A stretch of DNA of 64,000 bases from Chrysoperla carnea (GCF_905475395.1 NC_058340.1:70286181-70350180); one strand, 5' to 3'; counted from the stretch's first letter, positions 34,797-47,706 are shown. Notes: a model not told the origin generated them from the sequence alone. Made by a program: numbers and translations.

Positions 34797-34846
34797 GCCG
34801 GTGACTTTGCAGCTCTATGATATCATAGAGCTGCAAAGTCACCGGC
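34797..34846. repeat. Perfect 50-bp palindrome without spacer
   Basis: GCCGGTGACTTTGCAGCTCT followed by ATGAT and then the exact complement to ...CACCGGC. Arms of 25 bp, no mismatch, no loop. Confidence 0.9.
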
Positions 34847-35812
34847 TATGTTATAATCTTTATGGTCATGTCATAGTTGAGAACCAACAATGATTTAAAA
34901 AGTTGGTAGTTTTCAACAAATCCTGATCTTGGTGCGCTTTTATCGGTTTTTCTATCGGCAATAGAATAGGGTATTCCACTATTCTTGAAAAAGTACTTCA
35001 AAATGTTGATTTTGCTAAAAAAAGGAACCAAACATTTATTTCGGAAAAATACACACGCTTTCTTGCCAAAAACATTAATTAAATTTTAAAACTTTTTTAA
35101 ACTGTCAAAAACGCGGGCATCCAATTTCATGACGTAATATGGGTATTACTATACGAAATAACACAAATAACTTTGACAGATATATTCATAGACATCTGAT
35201 TATAATATAAATATAAATACTTATTTATGTATATATTATACCCAACTGTCTACACTGAACTAGCTGATGGTCTATGATTCATACCGCTATGACATCACAG
35301 CAGGGCTTACCCGCGTTTTAGGTCACGTGATACACAGTTTAAAAATTACTTAATTATTAATTTTAATATTTTAAAAGAAAAATGTGCTTTTATGACTCGA
35401 AATCAGAATATTTAAGTATATTTTTACATAAATTTTGAATTTTTAGGCCTTCGAGTTTACTTCTAAGGGCTAGTTGGTTCAACATTATTTGTAAATCATG
35501 TATGCTGTCAGAGAAGAGCACAATATCATCCGCAATTTTGCGGATGACGATCCTACCTAATAGATGTCAAAAATGACCATCGTTAATTACGTATCTATAT
35601 ATTTTAGTGTCTATAAACTTTATAGCAGTCACAATATTCAAAAGTCCGATTTGAATAAAATTTGGTATTAAAAAGGGTTTCGGTATTTGAAAAGTCAAGT
35701 CTGTTTATGAGAAAAATCGACAGATAAACAATGGGTGGGGGATGGTGTCAAGAAAAACAAATTTTTGAATTTTTTCCAAATAAAAAATATTCGATTTTAT
35801 TCTCGTTTTTGT
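34847..35812. other. Intergenic stretch, nothing recognised
   Basis: AT-rich, no supported ORF. It presumably includes the 3' UTR of the ZAD gene that ends at 35813. Confidence 0.4.
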
Positions 35813-37455
35813 CTACATTGAATTCATATGTACTTTCATATGAGCTTTTAACGCAACTTCTTGTATAAATCTTTTATCACACATGTGACATTTAAACGGT
35901 TTTTCGCCAGTATGACGTCTTACATGAGCTAATAAGATTTTCTTATCATAAAACGCTAGCGAACAGAATGTACAAACAAAATTACGCTGATTCAAATGAA
36001 ACCGTAATTTATGTTCTTTTAATCGAAACGATGTTCGATAAGTTTTATCACATTTATCACAAGCAAACGGACGTTCTTTGGTATGCGTTAATAAATGACT
36101 ATCTAAATGATATTTCGTACGTAACTTAAGTCCACATTGATTACATAAATATTTATAAACAGGTCCTGAATTCTTATGAAAATTTCTTACATGATTTTTA
36201 AGTGTTAATATTGATTTAAATATTTTTGCACAAAATTCACAAGCTAAATTATCATGTTCCGCATGAGTTATCATATGTTTACCCAAATAACGTCGTTTAA
36301 ATGATTTCCCACAAATTTCACAATTAACAATTTGGTCTTTCGATTTGATTTTTTCATCTTTATGCATTTTTCGTATATGTTTTAATAAAGTACGTTTTGT
36401 TTGAAATGTTTCCCCACATTTATCACATTTTGGACGTTGTCGAATTTTTTCGATTTTATGTACAAATCGCATATGTTTATATAAACCGTGTTTATTGGTA
36501 AATTTTGTGGGGCACAATTCACAAAATATTTCGGGTTCATAATCGTTTTCGTGAGTTAATTTATGTTCTGATAATTTTTTGAGTGTTGAAAATGATAAAT
36601 TACAAATTCGACATCTATTATGAGACTTTTCATGGACACGTAAATGTAATGGATGGTAACATATTATTGAACACTTTCTACATTTAACACCGTCTGATTT
36701 ATGTATTTTTTTCATATGCAGACCAAGAGTTTCCACTTTTTTAAATGTCTTATCGCATGTTTCACACTTCCAATCCGGTTTTTCATCCATAGTTTCCCTT
36801 TCTTCTTTTATATTTTCACTATCACTTTCATCACTAAATTTTTCATTTTCACTATCACTTGCATCATTTATATTTTCACAGCCATCACTCTCTTCTTCGA
36901 ATTTATGTTGAATGGTTTTTTTTCTGGTTCTTATTCTATTCAATTCTGATTTATCTTCATTTTTAATTTCTACCGTTTCTTCAATTTTTGATTTTTTGTA
37001 ATAATCGATATTTTCATTTGTAATATTTTCAACATCATCTTCTTCTTTGATATATATTGGAAAATTTGAGACATCTAATTCTTCATTTTTCACGTTATCC
37101 GAATCGTTTTGGTTGTTCCATAAATTATTTTTATTCTGTTCAATAATTTGACGAAATGCGTTGTCTGAGTTTTCACATAATTGTTTAAAATTAATGGTAT
37201 TTTGTAGTTGAAGAAAGCATTCGTTACATATTTGATTTGGTAAATCATCATTCTCCCAAATCTATGAATAAAATAATGTAAATTTATATTATTTTTTTAG
37301 AATATTTCAGAATACTGACTTACCTGTACAGAAGCACATGCTATTATCATTTCAACTATTTTAAACGAGTTAATCGATAAAAATGTTTTGTTAAATTTCA
37401 TACAAATACGACAAACTTTTTCAAAGTCAGATATTAAAACACATTTTAGATCCAT
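35813..37455 (-). CDS. ZAD-C2H2 zinc-finger protein, paralogue 1
   Basis: Probable sequence-specific DNA-binding nuclear protein. Two exons, 37455-37324 (44 aa) and 37261-35813, total 526 aa. The N-terminal ZAD domain (about 1-80) has FEKVCRICMKF and ICNECFLQLQ, giving the paired CxxC zinc ligands of this arthropod dimerisation domain, with the intron inside ZAD as in many family members. A long acidic linker (about 95-185, rich in Glu, Ser and Asn) leads to 11 C2H2 fingers, from WKCETCDKTFKKVETLGLHM to FKCHMCDKRFIQEVALKAHM; only one linker is a canonical TGEKPF. Very similar to the gene at 47707-49358. A decayed relative lies at 53940-54272. Confidence 0.93.
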
Positions 37456-37844
37456 TTTACAAACATTTCCCGTTTATTTGATAAGTGTAGGTTATTAGAT
37501 AAGTAAAAGTATATTCATTATTTTATGGGCCAATTCACACTAGTAACTAGATCAACAGCGGCTCCGTGAGCGTGACCCACTTTTCTTAAGATGTAAAATC
37601 ATGACGACGCTTGACGTTGTCTTTGGTCGTTAAATTAGAGTTTCATCTAGTTGAAAAAATAGTTTTGTCCAACGGCAATTAAATAGAATCGATGTCTAAC
37701 AATTATATAGAATCGTATGCAATTGTATAGAATATTAAACAATTTGTAAGAGATGGATTGCATTGATCTTGCATACAATCAATAACAAACAAGAATCACC
37801 AGGTCGTTACAAATTCTATATAATTATTGATAACTGACAGTTGC

Positions 37845-38095
37845 AACCCCGTCAATTAGCGATAATAATTCGTACTTCCTCAACCAGGAAGTGGGTCCGT
37901 CTTCAATAGTTCCAATTTAGACTACCAGATGACAATACTTGTACTTACCATTTTTAAATGTCAATAAAACTATTCAAATTCAAATCAGATAAAACTCTCG
38001 GTAAAAATTCGTACTAATTAAAATAGGAAGTAGACCTCCTTTTCAGTAGTTCTAATACAGACCACCAGGTTACTTATCAATATCTTGGCAAAAAA
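37845..38095 (+). repeat. Dispersed repeat (copy of 25780-26010)
   Basis: Direct-orientation match to 25780-26010 through AATAATTCGTACT, CAATAGTTCCAATTTAGACT and TTCAAATTCAAATCAGATAA. The rest of 37456-38385 shows nothing recognisable. Confidence 0.65.
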
Positions 38096-39011
38096 TGATT
38101 GGGCTTTATAATTTATAGTCTTTGAATTTCTGGACACCCTGTTAAAAATTATATCATTATGGCGACAGAGAATACTTTGAATAAGCATAGTTTTTTTTAC
38201 AGACGTGGTAACCAAATTCGATAACTTTATTTGCTAAAATAAATAATTTTTTTCAAAAATAAAATAATTTAAAATTATATAAGTAATTTATTATTTATAT
38301 AACATTTCAAACAGCATTTACAACACTAGAGAGGGCTGCATCTGTCTTGGCAGCTATTACATTTCATTCATCTAATTAGTTTATATCTTAGATCATATAT
38401 TTTAAATAGATGAGCACAGTGTATACCAAGTATATGTATTTTGGCGTCACAGAGTAGATTAACAAAGATGAAAATAATTGGAGGCCTGGTATTCAATGCG
38501 CATGATCGTATAACCGGAATCAGTTGCTTCAATGATGTGTTTATATTTCAAATTCACATGTGCTTAAAGTAAATAAATAAAATTTTATTTTGTTTTAACG
38601 TTCAAACGAGTAATATTGTTAGCTAATTTTGCGTTAATTCTATGATAAAAATTATTTAAAAATAGGAAAATATTGTGTTATTTGCAAGGGACGTTTTAAA
38701 GCAGACATGTATCACAAGTAAGTAAAGTTTAATTATTAAATAATATTTATTAAATGGAAAGGTATTATTATGTTGTAAATTTTAAGGTTAAAATTTTAGT
38801 TTAGGATAATATGTTACTTTTGGTTGTTTTTTTCACGTTTTCACATTTTATTTTGTAAATACCTTAGATCATATATTTTAAAATATATCTTTATAGTAGG
38901 GTATTTTCAAAGGTAAATACAAATAAAGTTTCCACTGAATGACATTAATTTTCATGTCATCTGAGCTTATATTCCAAGGCTGAATTTGTTTAATGTATTT
39001 TTGGTGATACC

Positions 39012-39238
39012 TGTTGAAGAGAGCTAAAAATAATGTATGCAGAGACATCTGTTTGTTAAACTAGTAATTGTTAATTTTTTGAACTCTTGATAATACAGTT
39101 AATATACCTACACGAGTAGTAGTGTAATGTGTTGTATGAAATGTAATGATTGATGCTTGTGTTAAAAACAAATAATAAATATTAATTCTTCTTAAATAAT
39201 ACAGTGTTTAAGTGGTTTATTCTACCCTCAACGCAACA
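39012..39238 (+). repeat. 5' LTR of the copia-like fossil
   Basis: 227 bp beginning TGTTGAAGAG and ending CGCAACA, the TGTTG...CAACA form of copia LTRs, immediately followed by the primer-binding site. No second LTR copy was found in the window, so its age cannot be estimated from LTR divergence. Confidence 0.8.
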
Positions 39239-42200
39239 GGTTATGGGCCCAGATCACTTAGATTCCTAGATTGCCCAGGTTACGTGATATTAATAAATAA
39301 ACATTATACAGTATTAAGTTTTAAGAAGAAAATGGCCGTAAACTATTTAACTAGTGTACCGCGGCTAACAGGTCAAGACAATTACCTAGATTGGGCATTT
39401 GCAGTCGAAAATGTTTTCGTTTTAGAAGGACTAACAAAGTGTATTGATGGTAGTGAAACGGATACGACACTAGTTGGAAAAGCTAAAACAAAGTTGATTT
39501 TAACTCTGGAGTCCTCCTTGTACTTGCATGTCAAAGATGCAACAACAGCTAAGGATGTTTGGGATCGACTTAAAAAACTTTATGAAGATAGTGGTTTTTC
39601 CAGAAAAATAGGTTTGCTACGAACATTAATATCGTTACTATTAATATCGAGTTATCAATCAAGTAATCGAAACAGCACAAAAATTGAACAGGACAGGTTT
39701 CAAGATTAGTGATGAATGGGTAGGGTCGCTTCTCCTAGCGGGACTCTCTGAAAAGTACATGCCAATGATTCTAGCTATCGAACATTCTGGAATCGACATT
39801 ACCACTGATGTAATCAAATCCAAGTTACTTGATATGAATCTGGATAGTGCTGAGAGTAAAGCGGCAGCTTTTATGACCAAGCAAAACTTCAAAAAACAAA
39901 TAAGAGATGGAAATACGGGTTCTGGTTCTGTGAGTAATTATAAAGATAAAAATAATATCACGTGCTTTAAATGTAAAAAGAAAGGTCATTTTATGAATAA
40001 ATGTCCAAATAATAACAAAAAAATGATAAAGGCAATAAAAAAGTGAGCGGTAATGCTTTTAGTGCTACTTTTTTAAGCGGTAATTTTAAAAATACTGATT
40101 TTTACATAGATTCTGGTTGTAGCACACATTTGACCGCTAGAAAAGATTGGCTGTCAAATATTAGGCAGGCGATATAGAAATTACTACTTTTGTTAATAAA
40201 AACAAGCATGATGTAACTATAAACAATGTTCAGTTTGTTCCAGGCTTGACAACAAATCTGTTGTCAGTATCGCAGCTAATCAAGAATGGTAACGAGATTA
40301 TTTTTCACGACAAAGGTTGCAATATATACAATAAAAAAGGCACATTAATTGCAACAGCTATCCTAACGAATAATGTATATCGGTGGATTTTTAAGCCAAA
40401 AATGCAGTTTTTTTTCACTGGCAGCAGCTGCAGTGACCAGTGAGACATGGCATAGAAGATTCGGGCATAAAAATTATAAAGATCCCAATCTAATGAAAAA
40501 TGGCATAGTTGATGGGATGAATTGTAAGGATTCTTATAAAAATATTATATGCGAGGTCTGTTGTGAAGGAAAGCAGGCAAGATTGTCATTCAATCACAAA
40601 GGCAACAGGGCGTCTACCGCACTAGAGGTTGTTCATGCAGATCTTTGCGGGCCCATGGAAACAACATCAATAGGTGGGTCAAAGTATTTTTTTATCCTTG
40701 AAGACGATTACACAAAAATGAGTTTTGTTTATTTTCAAAAAAGTAAAGATGAAACATTTGAAAATTTTAAAAAATTCAAGTATTTTGTTGAAAACCAAAA
40801 AGAAACAAAAATTAAGATTTTTCGAACAGATGGCGGTGGAGAGTTCTGCAGCAAAGATTTCGAGAACTTTCTGATAAAAAATGGAATTATACATCAGAAA
40901 ACTAATCCATATTCTCCGCAGCAAAATGGCACAGCCGAGCGCTTAAACCGCACGATCGTTGAGAAAGCCAGATGTTTACTTTTTGATGCGAAGTTGGACA
41001 AAACATTCTGGGCAGAGGCAGTAAACACTGCAGTATATCTGCGAAATCGTTCTGTAGTCGCAACTTTAAAAAAGACTCCGATTGAGATGTGGACTAACCA
41101 AAAATCAGAAGTTAGTAACTTAAGGATATTTGGAAGTGAGGTCATGATGCACATCCCCAAAGAGAAACGTCTAAAATGGGATAAAAAATCGAAGAAAACA
41201 ATTTTAGTTGGCTTTAGCGAAAACATCAAGGGTTTTCGGCTATATGATCCAGAAACAAAAAAGGTAATAATTAGTAGAGACGTCATTATAAATGAAAAAC
41301 TGAATAAGAAAGATGATATAATTATATACTCGGAATTATCAGATTCAGTGGGAGAATCTAATCAAACACTTTCAGATTCTGAAGAAATGGAGAGTTTAAA
41401 TATATCAGAAGAAAGTAATGCCAGTCAGGATGCTGATTTTGTACCGGATATTGTAATTGAAGACCCCACTACTAACAGAAGATCGGAGAGACAACAAAAA
41501 CCAAAAAAATTCGATGACTATGTACCTATCTATGCTTAGACAACGATGGTGATCCAGTGTCCGTAGAAGACGCAATGTCACGGCCGGATTGTAAACATTG
41601 GATGGCAGCGATGGAGAATGAACTACAGTCATTTGAAAAGAACGGAGCATGGGAGATCGCTGATATTCCTAACAGTGGTTGTGTAGTGAAGTGCAAATGG
41701 GTTTTTAAAAGAAAGAGTGATATCTCTGGTAAAGTGCGATATCGTGCAAGATTAGTGGCAAAAGGTTTTACCCAAAAACAGGGTATCGACTTCGATGAGA
41801 CTTTCTCACCTGTTGTAAGGCATTCTACATTAAGACTTTTATTTTCACTCTCAGCGAAATTAAATTTAAACATTTTTCATCTTGATGTTGCAACGGCATT
41901 TTTGAACGGTGATTTAAAAGAAAACGTTTTTATGATGATACCGGAAGGTTTACAATTAAAAGAGAGTAATAATAAAGTTTTGAAACTCAAAAAGGCAATT
42001 TATGGTTTGAAACAATCTTCACGTTCATGGCATGAAAAAGTAGATGATTTTCTTAGTAATTTGAGTTATAAAAAATCCGATTTAGAGCCTTGTTTGTACA
42101 CCAAGATGAAAGATGGTTTGAAAACTATTGTTTGTATTTATGTAGACGATTTTTTTATTTTTACTAACGATGAAATTGAGTCAAATGATTTAAAATTGCA

Positions 42201-42458
42201 ATTAAGTAAAGCTTTTGAAATTAAAGATTTAGGCGAAATAAAAAATTGTCTGGGCATGAGAATAAATATAGACAAAAGTAATGGTACGATAACATTAGAT
42301 CAAAAGTCATATGTGGATCAATTGTTAAAAAGATTCCACATGACAGATTCTAAAAATATCAGTACTCCAATGGAGATAGGTCTTAGTTTAGATAGGGAAA
42401 ATGATAATTACACTGAAGTACCCTATCAACAACTTATTGGCAGTCTTATGTATTTGTC
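39012..42458 (+). mobile_element. Copia-like LTR retrotransposon fossil (5' LTR, gag and most of pol)
   Basis: Ty1/copia family. The 5' LTR is followed by a primer-binding site of the copia type (GGTTATGGGCCCAG, internal initiator-Met tRNA). In order come gag, a CCHC knuckle, the protease/integrase region with a DDE integrase core, and reverse transcriptase with YVDD. The element is broken, with a small number of breaks in the coding part. It lacks the RNase H end and any visible 3' LTR, because the 3' part is replaced by the tandem array and P-like transposase. Coding decay is slight, so it is probably not very old. It appears to sit inside the P-like transposon. Confidence 0.9.
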
Positions 42459-43145
42459 TACTGACACTTCAAGAAGTGAATTAGTTTCACCTGATTATTC
42501 AAATATAAGTGAATTAGTTTCACCTGACTATTCAAATATGGAATTAATTTCTACTGACACTTCAAGAAGTGAATTAGTTTCACCTGATTATTCAAATATG
42601 GAATTAATTTCTACTGACACTTCAAGAAGTGAATTAGTTTCTCCTGATTATTCAAATATAAGTGAATTAGTTTCACCTGACTATTCAAATATGGAATTAA
42701 TTTCTACTGACACTTCAAGAAGTGAATTAGTTTCACCTGACTATTCAAATATGGAATTAATTTCTACTGACACTTCAAGAAGTGAATTCGTTTCACCTGA
42801 TTATTCAAATATGGAATTAATTTCTACTGACACTTCAAGAAGTGAATTAGTTTCACCTGATTATTCAAATATGGAATTAATTTCTACTGACACTTCAAGA
42901 AGTGAATTAGTTTCTCCTGATTATTCAAATATAAGTGAATTAGTTTCACCTGACTATTCAAATATGGAATTAATTTCTACTGACACTTCAAGAAGTGAAT
43001 TAGTTTCACCTGACTATTCAAATATGGAATTAATTTCTACTGACACTTCAAGAAGTGAATTCGTTTCACCTGATTATTCAAATATGGAATTAATTTCTAC
43101 TGACACTTCAAGAAGTGAATTAGTTTCTCCTGATTATTCAAATAT
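42459..43145 (+). repeat. 60-bp coding tandem repeat array with 33-bp variant units
   Basis: Thirteen in-frame units. Nine encode MELISTDTSRSELVSPDYSN (or the F variant at residue 13), three encode the 11-residue ISELVSPDYSN, and the first is a 16-residue partial. The order shows a higher-order repeat: an 11-residue unit recurs before similar blocks of 20-residue units. The units are nearly identical even at silent sites, so the array expanded recently. It is open throughout and joins the copia-like frame upstream to the transposase frame downstream. Confidence 0.93.
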
Positions 43146-46085
43146 GGATTTTGTTGCTTCTGGAAGCAGTGTATTGAAAACACCTAAATCCCAAAAACGC
43201 TGGCGCCCTGCTCATGTTTCGCAAGTCGATATGGAGCACGGATTTGATACACCTCGACGCGCCAAAAGACATTTCAGTTTGCCGGTTGATAAAATACGTA
43301 GTCAGAAAAAAAAAATTATCGCCTTAAATCGGCACAATCGATTATTAAAAACCAAAGTAAAAAATTTAGAAACGTTTCTAAATCATTTGAAGAGCAAGAA
43401 CTTGATTTCGGAAGAGGCCCATTCGCACATACAGGTAAAGATATCGCCCATTATTACATTACAAATATAATGTCCGCTGGTTTCGCGATTTTTTTGAATA
43501 ATTTGAAAATTTAACCCCTTCAAACCTAATTTATTTGATATTTGATATACAAGTATTTTTCGCAAAATTTTGGGTAAAAAAGGCAAGGCAAGAAAACATA
43601 ATGTTATTTTTTTATATATTAATTCTGATTAATTACTTGAGCAGCAATTGATGAATAAATTTATTAAATCTGTTTTTAGAAAAATTAAATACAAAGTAAG
43701 ATAACGTTTTCTTTTGCATATCATTTCATTAAATCAATGCTATTTTCTGAATCTGGCCGACAAATTTCAACAATGGATTACAAGTGTCTTAAAGGTCTTA
43801 CATAATGAATAACGCCAATTTATACTTCTAAAAACTTAATAGAATCTACACATACAAATATCACCAACATTACAAATAAATAATACTGTTTTTTTTTTCA
43901 GGCTATGACACCGGACACGGTGAAAGAAATTATTAAAAGAAATTTAAGATCAAAAGTCTCGAAAATTTCTCCACAGTTAAGAGCCTTTGCTTTGACATTA
44001 AATTTTTATTCTAATAAAGGTTACAATTATGTACGCAAAGAATTTAAAAATTTATTGCCACGTGCAAGAACATTAAGCAAATGGTACCAGATAATTGATG
44101 GTGGTGCTAGATTTACAAAACAGGCTTTTGATGCCATTTCGCAAAAGATGGCCCAAGGCGAAGTTTTTGTTAACTTAACAATGGGCGAGATGTCCATTCG
44201 AGAAAATGTCCATTGGGATGGGAAGAAATGGTTTGGGTATGTAGATTTAGGCATACATGGAGAAAACATAAACACCCCAGACGATGACATGCCAATGGCT
44301 AAAAATGCCCTGGTATTCATGGCTGTTGGCATGAACAGCCATTGGAAAGTGCCGGTGGGGTATTTTCTTATAAATGGGCTAAACGCAGAGGAAAGGGCCA
44401 ATTTATTAAATCAATGTTTGGTAATGTTGGACGAAATTGGCGCAATTTGTAGATCCATAACATTTGATGGTGCTGCCGTAAACTTACGGATGTGTAATGT
44501 CTTAAAAGCTAATTTTGAATATGGCACAAAAAATTTCCAGCCATGGTTTGCACACCCCGTCACCCAAGAAAAGGTAATTACTGCAATAAGAATTTTTTTC
44601 TTTCCCCAGTTGGCGGAATGTTCACTAATTTTTATATCTTCCTTATAGGTTTTCGTTTTTTGGGATGCCTGCCACATGCTGAAGTTAATTAGAAATACAT
44701 TTGGAAGCAAAAAAATTTTGATAAATAGTAGCTCAGAACAAATCAAATGGTCTCACGTTGAAATTTTAAATGTAGTGCAGGAGCGAGAGGGCCTAAGATG
44801 TGGCAATAAATTAAAGAAGAGACACATTAAGTGGGAGGCCGAAAAAATGAATGTGCGTCTGGCCGCACAGTTGTTAAGTAAAAGTGTGGCGGATTCTTTA
44901 AAATATTGCGAATTAAAAAAAATTGACGGTTTCAAAGGAGCGGCAGCTACGGCCAAATTCTGCGAGGTTATAAACGATAGCTTTGATATCCTAAACAGCA
45001 GATCGATATTTTCCAAAAATCCGCTAGCCGCGAAATTGGGAGAAGAAAACTTGGAATATATCACAGAACGTGTAAATTATTGTATTAAATATATTTCTGA
45101 ATTAAAATTAGATAGTGGGCGCTCTGTGATTTATTCTGAAAGAAAAGTTGGGTTTTTGGGATTTATCATCTGCTTGATTAATGCAATACAATTATTTAAA
45201 GTTTTAAATTCAAGAAACAAAACATTTCGATATATTTTAACATATAAACTTAGTCAAGACCATTTGGAAGTATTTTTTAGTGCGTTGCGCAGTAAGGGTG
45301 GATTTAATAACAACCCTACTGCGTATCAATTCAGAAACGCTTATAGAAGATTAATTGGTCGACATCAAATACAAGGTTCACTTCGCAGAAATTCTACTCA
45401 TTTTGAAGGGGTTGAAATTCTCCATGTAGGAAGTGGTGGAAAAAAGCCTTTACCCGACTCTCTTTTATGCGAAGAAGGTGTTTCTGAGGTAGAAAAAACC
45501 AAAAATATTGACCACGATTATATAAATACTGTGTGGAATTTGTCTGCGTTTGTCGAAGACATAGTTTTTTATATAAGTGGTTTTGTAAGTAAAACTGTTG
45601 CAAAACAAACACATTGTGACTTTTGCAAGAGTTTGCTTTTTTCTACCGAAGAAACATTACTGATAAGCGTAAAAAATAGAGGGGGGTTGGCAATCCCTTC
45701 AAAAGATGTTAATACAATATGCCGTACGGTCGAGAAACATTATATATCGGTAGAAGTGAAAGTTGCGAACGTCGACCTAAAAATTTTCAAAAGCGAAATA
45801 TTCCAAATGCTAAACGAAAAAGTTTTTGTAACCGAAAATGTGTTTCAGCACATATCCAATCAAGATATTTTGTATAACCATGGCATAGAATTATTCAATT
45901 TGATAATAACCAAATATTTGCAATTAAGAATCCACCACACTAACAAAACTGCTTGCGAGCCAGACAATTATATAAGACGGAAACATACAAAGTTAATAAA
46001 TAATTCAAAAATCAATAATTTTTTATTCTTAATTCTTTATATATTTCCGTCTTGTATAAATTCTTTGTATATATCCAATCTTTAA
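43146..46085 (+). CDS. P-like (THAP9-type) transposase
   Basis: Three exons in frame: to 43434, 43902-44573 and 44649-46085, about 799 residues after the tandem array. Exon 1 has a TPRRAKRHF basic patch and a leucine-rich coiled coil (LNRHNRLLKTKVKNLETFLN, HLKSKNLISEEAH). Exon 2 has the RNase H-like start (EMSIRENVHWDGKKWFGYVD, FMAVGMNSHWKVPVGYFLIN, SITFDGAAVNLRM). Exon 3 has VFVFWDACHMLKLIRNTFG, LSQDHLEVFFSALRSKGGFN and the end YLQLRIHH. Introns have standard sites. The second catalytic Asp (TFDG) and the Glu (DHLEVFF) are present, but where P and THAP9 proteins have Asp-Glu-Met this has Gly-Glu-Met, so cleavage activity is doubtful. The N-terminal THAP exon is far upstream at best. Confidence 0.85.
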
Positions 46086-46091
46086 GATCAC

Positions 46092-46450
46092 TTAAGGAAG
46101 TTCCCTCACCAGTAATAGAAAAAAATAAATTAGTAGAAAATGATCCAAATTTTTAGTATGTTGTAGTTAACGATACATATTATTAAATCAAAAAAAAAAT
46201 TTGGGTATCTTATCGATCAATTAAGAGAGTAATTAATTAATTAAAAATACACTAAATAACATAGCATGATATGAGGATGGTATGTTATTTAGTGTATTTT
46301 TAATTAATAAAAACTCTCTTAATTGATCGATAAGATACCCAAATTTTTTATTTATTTAATATGTATCGTTAACTACAACATACTAAAAATTCGGATCCTT
46401 ATCTACTAATTTATTTTTTTCTATTACTGGCGAGGGAACATCCTTAAACG
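46092..46450. mobile_element. Foldback MITE inside the P-like element
   Basis: Arms of about 160 bp: TTAAGGAAGTTCCCTCACCA at left and the complement of TTAAGGATGTTCCCTCGCCA at right, meeting near 46272. Inner arm sequence includes TACACTAAATAACATA and GATCGATAAGATACCC-type blocks. Non-coding. Confidence 0.8.
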
Positions 46451-47706
46451 TGTGATAATGATTTTTTTTTTTTTTTTGTGACATATTCAATAAGATGTAA
46501 AACTGTTTTATTTAAATAACGACTATTATTATATTATTATTGTTATTATCAGTCGACCAAATTTAATTACAAAAATACGGATTATAGAGTTCCGAATTCG
46601 AACCGTTCCCTTAGAATTTTCCCTAATCCTAATTCTTATTATTATCCTGTATATTCCAATTATAGAAAAACATTTTTTTTTATATGTGTAATTTGTTTCT
46701 GTGTAATGATTTACATTAGAACATACCATTATGGGTGTTGTAGTCAGCGATTCGGAAATCGAATTTGATATTTATTAGGCCCACTGTCCATCTGTGTTTC
46801 ATCCTTTGAAAATACACTACTGGAATTGTTAACAGAGTGAGAACCACGTCTCAAAGTAGATTAACAAGGATAATAAATGCCGAAGCATGGTCATATACGC
46901 ATGTCTTAATATACAACATAATATCCTGGCGCGTATTTAAAATAAGATTATACCACTTTTAAATAAAATTAAAACAGTATATTTTGTACAAATTACCATT
47001 TTACCATAAAAAAATTTTTTTTTTCATAGAATTAACACAAAATTATCTAACAATATTAATCGTTTGAACGTTAAAATAAAATAAATTTTTACGTGCAGCT
47101 GTGAATGTGAAATATAAGCAGATAATTGATGCAGCTGATTCCGGTCATACAATCATGCGCATTGAATACCATTGTGGTGTCTCTGTCAAGTCAAATAAAT
47201 TATTGTACCTAAGTATCTAAAGTGTCACTACTGGTGCATTTTATATTCTGTACCCAGATATTACCAAAAGTGTCACTACCGGTACATTTTATATTCTATG
47301 ATAATAAATTATGTACTGGCTTGATATGACATCTGACACACACGCCACGACCTACTAAGCTCAGTGGGAACGAAGTTGATTAGAACTTGTTCTCAGTCAG
47401 TATTCATCATTCAATATACAAGTGAAATAGAATTTATGAACAAGCTATTAATGGCGGCTAAATGTACTTTAATAAAATAAAATTTAATATAATAATTAAT
47501 AATAATCTTGATTTCATTTCTAATTACACCCAACCAGCAACACCATCTTTCGGTATTACGTGTTTCTCCGTTAGCTTTTTTAATATTGTATTTTTGTCTT
47601 TGTTAATCTACTCTGTGAAGCCAAAATATACATACTTGGTAAACGTTGGGCTTATCTATTTAAAATATATGATCTAAGGTTTCATCCCCTTGGCCATCTG
47701 TATATT
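46451..47706. other. 3' part of the P-like element and flank
   Basis: No gene. 47000-47195 and 47580-47680 are the right TIR. Inside the interruption, about 47218-47305 is a two-copy tandem repeat of AAGTGTCACTAC-GGT-CATTTTATATTCT. Confidence 0.5.

Larger units (their letters stand above)
38386..47680 (+). mobile_element. P-like (THAP9-like) DNA transposon with nested insertions
   Basis: Outer ends match in inverted orientation: CTTAGATCATATATTTTAAA at 38390 and its complement ending CTAAGGT near 47680. The homology continues inward to 38660 on the left (TTAACGTTCAAACGA, GCGTTAATTCTATG) and to about 47000 on the right, so the TIR is roughly 250 bp. The right TIR is interrupted by about 350 bp (47200-47560). 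Just inside the left TIR a small exon-like stretch (38666-38717, KYCVICKGRFKADMYHK, then GTAAGTAAAG) resembles the start of a THAP domain. Transposase exons run to 46085. A copia-like fossil occupies 39012-42458 and a foldback MITE 46092-46450. The boundaries are inferred, as no target duplication was found. Confidence 0.6.
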
